From positions 32,409-96,408 of the forward strand of contig JAUYBL010000014.1 in NCBI GenBank assembly GCA_030693065.1: a DNA stretch of 64,000 bases. The letters run 5' to 3'. Position numbers and translations under genes: made by a program. The notes below the pieces were generated by a model. That model was given only the letters and a program-made list of their open reading frames with translations, had not been told where the DNA came from and did not search any database. Each line of letters starts with the position of its first letter. Position 1 is the first letter of the stretch. Source of the DNA: Methylococcaceae bacterium. Its GTDB lineage: Bacteria > Pseudomonadota > Gammaproteobacteria > Methylococcales > Methylomonadaceae. Shown here piece after piece: positions 37,474 through 44,624 of the stretch.

Positions 37474-37515
37474 GTGAGAGCGACGCCCTCATCGCGACGA
37501 AGGCGTCGCTCCCAC
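37474..37515. repeat. REP hairpin, GTGGGAGCGACGCC family
   Basis: Arms GTGAGAGCGACGCC and GGCGTCGCTCCCAC around a 14-base loop, related to the element at 22951-23012. It lies in the gap between the PstS-like gene and the phytase-like gene. Confidence 0.75.
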
Positions 37516-37569
37516 CACAATTTTTCCCGCCAAACCGTTCGTGCTGAGCACAGTCGAAGCATGAGCTCA

Positions 37570-37700
37570 TACCAATCCCAATAAGTTCATATTTTATTGT
37601 CATTTAAATGTTAGGCAGCTGGGTCGACGATGATAATTTAAGGATTAACCGTTCGTCCTTCGACAGGCTTCACCACAAGGGTGATCTAAGGACAGACGAA
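37570..37700. repeat. Inverted partner of the 35.5-kb repeat module
   Basis: 37570-37650 is the inverted copy of 35498-35578. It is followed by a CGACAGGCTTCACCACAAGG module repeated in direct orientation near 35456. The phytase-like gene is thus bracketed by inverted copies of the same 81-bp sequence. Confidence 0.75.
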
Positions 37701-37730
37701 CGGGAAAATTCTTATCCGCCGAAACGCAAA

Positions 37731-37761
37731 AAAAACCAGCCGTCCTAAAACGGCTGGTTTT
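37731..37761 (-). terminator. Intrinsic terminator of the PstS-like gene
   Basis: 10-bp perfect stem AACCAGCCGT/ACGGCTGGTT with a 6-base loop; the minus strand continues with eight T residues. A second perfect hairpin (AAGCCGGGG/CCCCGGCTT, 37787-37807) sits between it and the stop codon. Confidence 0.88.
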
Positions 37762-37815
37762 ATTCATTTTGAGTCATCCTTGACTCAAGCCGGGGTTGCC
37801 CCGGCTTAGCTAAAC

Positions 37816-39459
37816 TTACAAGCCAGTGTCACCTGAACCGATTGAACCATTGTTATAAATGGTTGGCACGCGGCAGTTGTTAGATGTTGCAGCAGCTGTT
37901 GCATGGCTGAATGGACTAACCGGTCTTGTAGACAGGAAAGCGCCGTTTGGTTGTGGATCATAGTTGGTAGGTACTGCCAAATAAGCGCCTTTAGCGGTAG
38001 TAAAAGTATGAGTAAAGCCATTATTCAACGCTGCCATAACTTCTGGTGCGCCAGACGATTTAATAACTGCATTAGTCAAAGCTTTCAATGCTGTGTTTTC
38101 AGTACTGTTAGTAGAGAAGACATGCGTATTGCTGTATTGGAAAGTATTTTCTGTCCAATCGCGATATTTACCTTTAACAACATTAACCAAAGTAGGTGCG
38201 ACACCGTCCACTTTAACAAAACGGTATTTAGTGGCAGCTGCAGTTGATTTTTCCAATGACTGGATACCAACAGCCCAACGCACGCCGTAAGTATTTTCAA
38301 AAGCATTGGCTGCGTTAGTGCCGTCTTGCAGTTCATTCAAACAAAGATCCACGTTACCTGAACTGTTGTTCTCGTGAACCATTGCCAAGCCGTCACCTTC
38401 ACCGAACCCCTGTACTACTGCATCAGATGTTGGGATAGTACCAAGAGATCCCGCACAAGGATTAGCCAGGAATTTGATATTAGATTGCGCTTGCGTACCG
38501 GAACCGTTTTCACGACGGCAAGTATGCAGATAAGATGCACCAGGCAGATATGCGCTAGCACCGTTTGCAGGGGTATTTACCCAATCATACAAACCAACTG
38601 TACCCACTTTTAATTGATTCCAATCAACAATGGCACCAGCATGAATAGACGCCACTTGCGCAGAGCTCAAGCTAGGCATACACGCTTCAGTTTCATCACC
38701 CACTACGCAAGTAGCAGGGATTGCGCCGGTAGATTTTTGCGCCGCTTGCAACGCAAAATACAAGTTTTTAGTAACCGGTACACCAAAGGTCAGCGCAGAT
38801 GCACTTTTAACTGTCAATTTAGCCACATCTGCAGAAGTTACGCTGTCATAAGGTGCATTGGTATCAGGATTAATAGGCGCATTGTCACCTTTAAATTGAG
38901 CAGGATCGACGTCAGAGATACCGAAATCAGGAATATGATTAACAAATTTAGTCGCATCGGCTGGATCGTAAGCGCAGCTAATTTTTGTTAATGCGCCTGC
39001 GCCTGCGGCAGTAGTCACTGTACATGCTGAACTGATTTTCAAAAACTCGATCGTTGCAGCGGCTGTATTACCGTTTGCTTCAGCAACAATTGGGCTTACC
39101 CCAAATGCAGAACCGCCGGCACTGCGTTTATAGATCAGGATATTGGCTTTATTGCTGGGTACAGACGGGTTAGTCGTGGCTCTTTCGCACAAATAAGCAT
39201 ATTGCGATGTAGCGGCAGGATCTTGGAACTTATATAACTTTTTAGAAGTGTCGCAGATTTTATCAACAGCAGGCACTGACGTGTCAGTGATTACTTTTTC
39301 GATAAATTTTTCTGCAGCAGAAGCGCCTGACAGATACAAAATGTTGGTATCGGCTGGGTTAATGACTGGCACGCCATTGGCATCAACGGTAATCGCCGCT
39401 TGGGCAGCCGTGGCTGTTAACGCTGCAGCGATGGCAGCGCCTAAGACTAATTTTTTCAT
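37816..39459 (-). CDS. Secreted PstS-like substrate-binding-fold protein
   Basis: 547 residues from the ATG at 39459, which has AAGTGAG upstream. The signal peptide ends near AQA (about 22). Early sequence NILYLSGASAAEKFIEKVI recalls the loop of phosphate-binding PstS proteins. Later segments fit a type II periplasmic-binding fold: PDFGISDVDPAQF, SSAQVASIHAGAIVDWNQL, CRRENGSGTQAQSNI (compare R-x-x-x-SGT of PstS), and an insertion. About ten cysteines are scattered in pairs and suggest disulfides. It has no lipobox and no PEP-CTERM tail, and no ABC transporter genes are adjacent, so an extracellular role is likely. It lies 69 bp behind the PEP-CTERM-like gene at 39529-40320 and is probably cotranscribed under its riboswitch. 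Confidence 0.7.
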   Translation of the reverse strand: MKKLVLGAAIAAALTATAAQAAITVDANGVPVINPADTNILYLSGASAAEKFIEKVITDTSVPAVDKICDTSKKLYKFQDPAATSQYAYLCERATTNPSVPSNKANILIYKRSAGGSAFGVSPIVAEANGNTAAATIEFLKISSACTVTTAAGAGALTKISCAYDPADATKFVNHIPDFGISDVDPAQFKGDNAPINPDTNAPYDSVTSADVAKLTVKSASALTFGVPVTKNLYFALQAAQKSTGAIPATCVVGDETEACMPSLSSAQVASIHAGAIVDWNQLKVGTVGLYDWVNTPANGASAYLPGASYLHTCRRENGSGTQAQSNIKFLANPCAGSLGTIPTSDAVVQGFGEGDGLAMVHENNSSGNVDLCLNELQDGTNAANAFENTYGVRWAVGIQSLEKSTAAATKYRFVKVDGVAPTLVNVVKGKYRDWTENTFQYSNTHVFSTNSTENTALKALTNAVIKSSGAPEVMAALNNGFTHTFTTAKGAYLAVPTNYDPQPNGAFLSTRPVSPFSHATAAATSNNCRVPTIYNNGSIGSGDTGL

Positions 39460-39528
39460 TGGATTTCTCACTTGGAGTCAGTTAATTAAGACGGAGGGAA
39501 TGCTAAACACCCCTCCTAAGATCAACGC

Positions 39529-40320
39529 TTAAACAGCAGCGTTTTTACGACGAGTAAGACCTAATACGCCCATCAGACCGGCGCCAAACATCCAAACTGC
39601 AGCAGGCAGTGGCACAGCAGCAGGAGTTGCATAAGTCAGCGTATTGCCAGCCAATGTCCATTGCTGAGCAGTTAAGAATGGTACTTTGGCACCTTCGTAA
39701 TAGTAAAAATTACCAGCTAGACCGTAGCTAATATCGGCTGCGGCATCACTTTTAGCGCCATTAAGAGTACTAAATGGACCTTGTTGATTGTGCTGTCCAG
39801 TGTCCTCGGTATCGGCATCTGAAATTATTGCACTCAGATTTAAAGCCGTGCTAACAGCCGCACCCGCATTGTCAGCAATAGAAGCTGTATTAACAGTAGC
39901 TATATGATTTTTAGTGGCAGTTACAGCAGTAGTAGCATCATTTAATACTGCAAATTTTGCTGGGCTAATTTCAGGACCTGTGGCAAATAATTTACCAGCT
40001 GTTCCTGAAGCTACCACGCCATAAACCGTAGTAGCAGCATTTAAATTAGCAGCAAAAGTAGACCACTTTCCACCAGTAGAACCTGCTGTCAAAGCAGCCA
40101 GGTCATAGCTTTTTGAAAAAGTATCATTGGATTTATTGAGAACAAGGTCACCAAAAGTCAGACCCAAGTCCAAAGTAAAGGTTAATCCTTGTGAACTGTC
40201 ATACACAGACAAATAAGCTTCTGACAATGTATTACTACCAACAGCAATACTTGCGTTAGCAGCGCCCGTTGTAGCCGCTAACAAAGCAACTGCTAATAAA
40301 GATTTAGAGAAATGTTTCAT
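39529..40320 (-). CDS. Secreted PEP-CTERM-like protein
   Basis: 263 residues. The signal peptide ends near ANA (about 23). The body is Ala/Thr/Ser/Asn-rich with few charged residues and no recognised enzyme motif. The tail is classic for the VPxPAA variant: VPLPAAVWMFGAGLMGVLG, then TRRKNAAV. The protein is therefore likely processed by an exosortase and displayed at the surface or in extracellular matrix. A GEMM riboswitch (40371-40450) and the shared 37-bp element (40671-40707) precede it. The PstS-like gene follows. Confidence 0.82.
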   Translation of the reverse strand: MKHFSKSLLAVALLAATTGAANASIAVGSNTLSEAYLSVYDSSQGLTFTLDLGLTFGDLVLNKSNDTFSKSYDLAALTAGSTGGKWSTFAANLNAATTVYGVVASGTAGKLFATGPEISPAKFAVLNDATTAVTATKNHIATVNTASIADNAGAAVSTALNLSAIISDADTEDTGQHNQQGPFSTLNGAKSDAAADISYGLAGNFYYYEGAKVPFLTAQQWTLAGNTLTYATPAAVPLPAAVWMFGAGLMGVLGLTRRKNAAV

Positions 40321-40370
40321 TGGTTTAATGCCTTATGTTTAAAAAATAAAAAGTATTATTTACACAAGGT

Positions 40371-40450
40371 GATGGCCCAGCCGTCTTGAGTGTTTTCACT
40401 ATCAAGACCTGTAACTTTCCGTCCCCGCCTCACAACAGGTTTGGCTTTTA
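40371..40450 (-). promoter_or_regulatory. Cyclic di-GMP-I (GEMM-I) riboswitch before PEP-CTERM-like gene
   Basis: Minus strand: AAGCCAAACCTGTT-GTGA-GGCGGGGACGGAAAGTT, then ACAGGTCTTGA...TCAAGACGGCTGGGCC. This is the clearest of the four: GNRA loop, GGGACGGAAAG close to the consensus GGGACGCAAAG, and a 6-bp P3 arm CTTGAG/TCAAG-type. The G20 and A47 equivalents are present. It ends 50 bp before the start codon. Confidence 0.88.
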
Positions 40451-40822
40451 CACACTTATAATTCTGCCCGACACCATCTAACAGATAAACACTGCCGCCT
40501 ACGCCCCCGCTACCATTTTTTTACCCCGACTTACTCCCTACTATCTTCCAAAGCCCACTCCCTATTCGTGCCGTCCTTGTTCCCTAGTTACATCCAATTC
40601 GTTAAGTAACAATCCTATTCAGCCGCCTCAACTTGGTGCTAATTATTCCAGAGTTGTTGTGTTGTTTCGGTGACAGCTTGGTTACAGTTTGATGAAATGT
40701 ATTACATTTTTGACTTAGTCTTGTTAGCCGGACAAAGCGCTTTGTAGCTATCAAGAATGCGTTAATTACCATAAAAGCAACTTGTGGGAGCGACGCCCAC
40801 CGGTTAATTGGTAATCCGACTT
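40451..40822. other. Gap holding regulatory element and REP remnant
   Basis: No gene is recognised. It holds the promoter side of the PEP-CTERM-like gene, including the 37-bp element at 40671-40707, and a truncated REP arm (GTGGGAGCGACGCC, 40783-40797) just after the next gene's 3' end. Confidence 0.6.
40671..40707 (-). promoter_or_regulatory. Shared 37-bp regulatory element, copy B
   Basis: Second copy of the element (ATGTAATACAT ... TGTAAC ... TGTCA on the minus strand), 351 bp upstream of the start codon at 40320 and 221 bp upstream of the riboswitch. Confidence 0.7.
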
Positions 40823-41389
40823 TTACGCCACTATCCCTAACACCGCGTGTTTGCGGCGAGTGGCCAGTAAGATCATTAATCCGGTAAGAAACACCCAAAC
40901 CATGGTTGATAACGGCACAGCTGAGATAGTAGCTACTGCCGCGACAACCTCAGATGAAGCAAGCATCGAAATAACCGACACCCTAAGCGCTCTGACACTG
41001 ACGGTGTTAACAAGATTGTTGATGCTAACGCTCCAGTTTGCCAACCATTGCTTTTCACCCATCACATCCCAAGTCGATCCTGTGTTTAAAGCTAACGCGC
41101 TGCCGACAAAGGTGTCGATTAATGCTTGTAGATGACTGGTCGGCTTATTAGCGTTGAGCAGCCATAAATTGGTTTGTTTCGTCCATGCGCTTTTACTGCT
41201 CGTCATTGCTGAAACACTGTGGCCGGTTGTCGATATTAATGATGCGTTAAATTGCTCCGCAGCAATAAACCTATCATTAGCAACGCTGTTAACAGACTCG
41301 TTAAAAACCTTAATCGAAGCGTTGCCGGTATTAAAAACTGATAACAACATCAGGACTAGGCCCCATTTGATACGGTTATTTTCTTGCAT
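40823..41389 (-). CDS. Small secreted protein with degenerate PEP-CTERM-like tail
   Basis: 188 residues. The signal peptide ends near GNA (about 24). The body is low-charge with many Ser, Asn and Thr; no domain is recognised. The C-terminus VPLSTMVWVFLTGLMILLA then TRRKHAV keeps the pattern of the neighbouring VPLPAAVWMFG tail but has lost the PAA core, so exosortase recognition is uncertain. Its leader holds the element-interrupted GEMM riboswitch (41412-41645), and the 37-bp element lies further upstream. Regulation shared with the two other PEP-CTERM-like genes supports a common function. Confidence 0.72.
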   Translation of the reverse strand: MQENNRIKWGLVLMLLSVFNTGNASIKVFNESVNSVANDRFIAAEQFNASLISTTGHSVSAMTSSKSAWTKQTNLWLLNANKPTSHLQALIDTFVGSALALNTGSTWDVMGEKQWLANWSVSINNLVNTVSVRALRVSVISMLASSEVVAAVATISAVPLSTMVWVFLTGLMILLATRRKHAVLGIVA

Positions 41390-41411
41390 TGATAAGTCCT
41401 TACGTTAATAA

Positions 41412-41645
41412 GGTGGCAACCCGGCTATCTTTGGAAACCTCGAAAAACCCACTCCGTTCATGGTTCGACAAGCTCACCACGAACGGAACTTATTTATAAG
41501 ACACCGTTCGCATTTATGCCCTGTGGGTACTGAGTTTATCGAAGTGCAGGGTTTTCGAGGCTCTCCATTTTAATCGATCTTTTTCATCGATAAAGACCCG
41601 AAGTTTTCCGTCCCTACCTCACGATAGGTTTGGCTTTTGCCACTG
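41412..41645 (-). promoter_or_regulatory. GEMM-I riboswitch interrupted in P3 by a repeat element
   Basis: The 5' part on the minus strand reads GTGGCAAAAGCCAAACC, then CTATC-GTGA-GGTAG, GGGACGGAAAACTT and CGGGTCTTT. The 3' part is AAAGATAGCCGGGTTGCCAC, and GTGGCAA/TTGCCAC close P1 by 7 bp. Between the two P3 strands lies a much longer arm than in the other three copies, including a 123-bp segment (41438-41560). The aptamer core is intact, so binding may survive because P3's loop is peripheral. Confidence 0.82.
41438..41560. mobile_element. MITE-like insertion inside the riboswitch
   Basis: A 123-bp element bounded by near-perfect terminal inverted repeats, CCTCGAAAAACCC at one end and GGGTTTTCGAGG at the other. 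It holds an internal dyad (CCGTTC...GAACGG) and the core TTTATGCCCTGTGGGTAC, seen in other intergenic repeats of this window. I cannot identify a target-site duplication. Confidence 0.65.
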
Positions 41646-41772
41646 TTCTAATTTTGAAATAACTACACAGGGTAAAACACGATACCCCGAACCATTTTTA
41701 CTAAAGACCAAAGCAATCAACCGCTTGGTTTTTTGAATGCCTGTAGATTACTGGTTGATTGAGACATTTCAG

Positions 41773-41809
41773 TGACAGACAAGTTAATGTTTTAAGACAT
41801 GTATTACAT
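41773..41809 (-). promoter_or_regulatory. Shared 37-bp regulatory element, copy C
   Basis: Third copy: ATGTAATACATGTCTT at the start on the minus strand, TAAC at positions 24-27 and TGTCA at 33-37. It is 128 bp upstream of the interrupted riboswitch and 47 bp downstream of the truncated GspC-like gene. Confidence 0.7.
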
Positions 41810-41856
41810 CGGGATGATTTGAAGTTACAAGGTTGCGTTAACAGACCACAACAATA

Positions 41857-42246
41857 TTAATACCCGGCTTCGGTTTGAATAATTGCGAGTGCCGATTCAG
41901 GCTCTTGCGAAAGCAGGAGGACGGCCAATAAAGTAGGTTGCAGCTGAGTGTCTGCGCCTGGCTTATCAACATTGTTTTTACTTAAAGTCTGGCCGAATAA
42001 ATGCCAGTCGTCGATTTGCGGAAAATCTGAGAGCGGACTGTCGATTGTCGATTCAAGATGCGCAGAGAATGGCGGCTGGTGCTCAACACTGGAGGCCACC
42101 GCCAAGATTAAGGAAAACAACGCATAACTTAAATAGGCAATTACCAAGCATGTTAGCAATATGTGTGGAGCACCTATCCGAAATAGGTCAACCTCAGCAG
42201 TATTTAACTGGCAAGCGATTGGTAATAACTCCTCAAATTTAATCAT
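41857..42246 (-). pseudogene. Truncated GspC-like type II secretion protein
   Basis: 129 residues from the ATG at 42246. A membrane helix lies at about 25-48, followed by a proline/serine linker, then the segment DDWHLFGQ and LQPTLLAVLLLSQEPESALAIIQTE. WHLFG followed by a homology-region core ending in AII is typical of GspC (the inner-membrane clamp protein of type II secretion), which usually continues with a Tyr-x-Val-Gly-Asp strand and a PDZ or coiled-coil domain. Here translation stops right after EAGY, in the middle of that domain, and nothing after the stop resembles GspC. No other gsp gene is nearby. It is therefore most likely a remnant, though the frame from its start is undamaged. 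Confidence 0.6.
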
Positions 42247-42455
42247 GCGAGGATTATGCGACAAAAATATGACTGTTTTATGACGCGAACGCTGCGCTCA
42301 ATTAACTGACAGTTAAAACTCAATCTACAGATAATTTCACCTGATCAAGTGGCTGTTATATACCTGTAACATTGATACTTTATGCTTGATAGACCTAATT
42401 ACCGGGTTAAATAACCTGATTTTTTGCACTATTCAAGTGCGCCAGGAATTAAGCC

Positions 42456-42935
42456 TTGATCGAAAATGATGACAATTTAAAAAACGACAAGAAACAGATC
42501 GTTTCCATGCGGCTAAATAATGCCGACCGGTTCGCGATGCGTTCAACCGCTGTACGGCTGTTTGTTCGCGAGTCGGAACTGTACCGGTTTGCGATCTGCC
42601 ATCTGTTGAGTCGACTAGATAAGCTGCATGATGAATCGTATACCGGCAGTGACTTGCTACCGCTGTTTCTTGAGTTCAGGGAAGAGCTGAATATTCATCT
42701 TGGTTTAAAGAAACATCAGCTGTTTAAAATTTTTAACGGCAAGAGCACAAACCCAGACAAGTTCGTGGCGATGGTTGATATAGAGTTGTTATTAATGCCG
42801 CACCATGCTGTTCGCCAACGCTTACAGCAAATACCCGAAGCGCTGGATGACCGACAAGACGATACCAACGGTTGGCTGCGTCATTATTTAAGCAAGAAGT
42901 ATTGTTTAGTCGGGGAATTTAATTGCGCAGATTAA
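42456..42935 (+). CDS. Unknown protein with ribbon-helix-helix-like N-terminus
   Basis: 159 residues, read from a TTG at 42456 because AGGAA lies 8-9 bases upstream; an ATG at 42507 is the alternative. Residues 13-45 (KQIVSMRLNNADRFAMRSTA followed by ELYRFAICHLLSRL) have the beta-strand then two-helix pattern of ribbon-helix-helix DNA-binding proteins, but I cannot confirm it. The remainder is helical without a known motif. It is divergent from the GspC remnant and ends at a strong bidirectional terminator. A DNA-binding role for nearby surface genes is speculative. Confidence 0.55.
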   Translation: MIENDDNLKNDKKQIVSMRLNNADRFAMRSTAVRLFVRESELYRFAICHLLSRLDKLHDESYTGSDLLPLFLEFREELNIHLGLKKHQLFKIFNGKSTNPDKFVAMVDIELLLMPHHAVRQRLQQIPEALDDRQDDTNGWLRHYLSKKYCLVGEFNCAD

Positions 42936-42990
42936 TTTGCCGTGCAGTTATTGCAAATTCTATCGGCAATAAATAGGTATTTTAAAAAAA

Positions 42991-43030
42991 CAAAAACGCC
43001 AAACCCGATGTACTGGGTTTGGCGTTTTTG
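42991..43030. terminator. Strong bidirectional terminator
   Basis: A perfect 16-bp stem (42991-43006 and 43015-43030) with an 8-base loop GATGTACT. The arms end in AAAAA/TTTTT, giving U-tracts in both directions. Confidence 0.92.
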
Positions 43031-43036
43031 GTTGTA

Positions 43037-43146
43037 ATACCAATCCCAATAAGTTTTTATTTTGAAACCCTCATCCTAACCTTCTCCTTTATGCCCTATG
43101 GGTACGTTGGAGAAGGGATAGCATGTGAACTTATTGTGATTGGTAT
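43037..43146. mobile_element. 110-bp MITE-like element, copy 1
   Basis: Ends are inverted repeats: ATACCAATCCCAATAAG at the left, CTTATTGTGATTGGTAT at the right. A copy with two mismatches, in opposite orientation, is at 60475-60584. It encodes nothing. The interior TTTATGCCCTATGGGTAC recurs in the repeat at 33394-33442. Confidence 0.85.
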
Positions 43147-43156
43147 AACGTTGGTG

Positions 43157-43963
43157 TTACGGAGTAAAGCGAGTCACTGGTCCTTCGTTAGGCAAACCTG
43201 CTGGTGGCGCGGGCGCACCGCGTTCAGCACGTTCGCCACTATCAGTGTAATTACCCAGCTGTTCATTCATTTGACGAGCCACATCTTCGCCTAAGCTTTT
43301 TGAAACGGCTGCAATGACTTTGCCTCGGCTAGGAACGACCCGACTACCTGCTGAAGCCATTCGCGCATCTTCACCTTCGCCTGTTGCACTAAATGCAGCC
43401 TTTACTTCATAAGTGCGCGTATTGATCAGACTAAACTCGGCAACCAACATTAGACTAAAGGTGTTTGACGATGTATTTGTGCCGATAATTGGGTTCAATT
43501 CATCTCTAAATTCAAGCTCGGTAACAGTGCCAAACAGTACGTAATCCGCGTTGGGATAGTAGCCTTTTTTGATGCGGGCAATAATATCAAAGATTTTTTC
43601 ACTGCCTTTGCTGGTATATGGTTTTGCTTGCGTTAGTTGAAAACCGCTGGTTTTAAGGATTTCACCTTTAATATCACCAACAAACTTGCGTAACTCGCCA
43701 TATTCTATATAGCTATAACTACTTGCAACTTCGGTGTAATCGGTTTGTGAACGTCCACTCTCGGAATAGCGACTGGAGCTTGAATAGTTATTTTCACGAT
43801 CGCTCTGACTAACACGACCAGAAGACTTGTTGTGATAGTCAACCACATGAAAATAACCACTAACTCTTTCTGAATACGTCAGGTCGGTGACGGCAATTTT
43901 AGCGGCCTGAACGTTATAGATTGTCAATAACGGCAATATTAATAAAAAACGCAGCGATTTCAT
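43157..43963 (-). CDS. CsgG-like secreted/lipoprotein-cluster protein
   Basis: 268 residues from the ATG at 43963, preceded by GGTGA; the frame extends to a GTG at 43972. The signal peptide ends near VQA (about 20) with no lipobox cysteine. The domain is of the CsgG/LpoB alpha-beta type: KIAVTDLTYSERV, a long Ser/Tyr-rich insert (about 45-75), SGFQLTQAKPY and DYVLFGTVTELEF. The C-terminal part (GRVIAAVSKSLGEDVARQM-like) matches CsgG-family ends. It closes a cluster with LpoB-, YcfL- and COG3014-like genes. CsgG proper makes a secretion pore; this one lacks the lipid anchor, so a pore is not claimed. Confidence 0.65.
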   Translation of the reverse strand: MKSLRFLLILPLLTIYNVQAAKIAVTDLTYSERVSGYFHVVDYHNKSSGRVSQSDRENNYSSSSRYSESGRSQTDYTEVASSYSYIEYGELRKFVGDIKGEILKTSGFQLTQAKPYTSKGSEKIFDIIARIKKGYYPNADYVLFGTVTELEFRDELNPIIGTNTSSNTFSLMLVAEFSLINTRTYEVKAAFSATGEGEDARMASAGSRVVPSRGKVIAAVSKSLGEDVARQMNEQLGNYTDSGERAERGAPAPPAGLPNEGPVTRFTP

Positions 43964-43974
43964 TATCTTCACCG

Positions 43975-44595
43975 TTAATACAATGACTTATTGGATGTTT
44001 TTCTAATTTCTTTTTCGTCCGCCCATTCCATCACGCCGGATTCGTTGTCAATTAGCTGTAAGCTGAATTTGTAATACACATCTTTAACATCATCGGCACG
44101 TTTAACAATGGAGGTGATGGTGCCTTCAATACGAAAATCTGCGCCTTCCATCTGACCAATTTTTTTTGATTTGCTTTTTTTGTATAGATTGCCTTGGTTT
44201 TGACGGGTTATCTCATCAACTTGTGTTTGCATGGCACTGGTGTCCACCGCAAAGCGTACCAAACCGCTTTTAAGTATTCTTGTTCGAATAGAATCAGTAA
44301 TAGACTTGGTATCAATGTATTCGCTGGTTCTGTTTTTTACTTCAGCCACAGTCACTAAAGGCCGCGACTTTGCTGCCAGCACGGGCGATTGTAGTAACGA
44401 ACTAGACATTGATTCAGCGATTGACTGCAAATCTGTTGAGCCAAATTCATTGGTTAAGGTTTCAACGGTTTTACTGTCACCGTATTCAACGTTGCCGGAA
44501 CTTAAGTTAGGCGACTTGGTGGCGCAACCGGTAAGCGCAACTGACAGAGCCAGGGAAATAGCCAGATTTATATGCAGATGTTTGGATTGATTCAT
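43975..44595 (-). CDS. LpoB-like penicillin-binding protein activator lipoprotein
   Basis: 206 residues. The lipobox LTGC gives a lipidated Cys at about 24. A linker is followed by the LpoB-type domain: VTVAEVKNRTSEYIDTKSIT, a helix with SIRTRILKSG, ADFRIEGTITSIV, and a final strand region with WADEKEIRK. LpoB proteins sit in the outer membrane and reach through the periplasm to stimulate PBP1b. The pbp gene is not in this window. Its place next to YcfL- and COG3014-like genes is the usual company of this subfamily. Confidence 0.8.
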   Translation of the reverse strand: MNQSKHLHINLAISLALSVALTGCATKSPNLSSGNVEYGDSKTVETLTNEFGSTDLQSIAESMSSSLLQSPVLAAKSRPLVTVAEVKNRTSEYIDTKSITDSIRTRILKSGLVRFAVDTSAMQTQVDEITRQNQGNLYKKSKSKKIGQMEGADFRIEGTITSIVKRADDVKDVYYKFSLQLIDNESGVMEWADEKEIRKTSNKSLY

Positions 44596-44624
44596 TGGTT
44601 AGTCTCGGTAAATTAAATTTGTGG

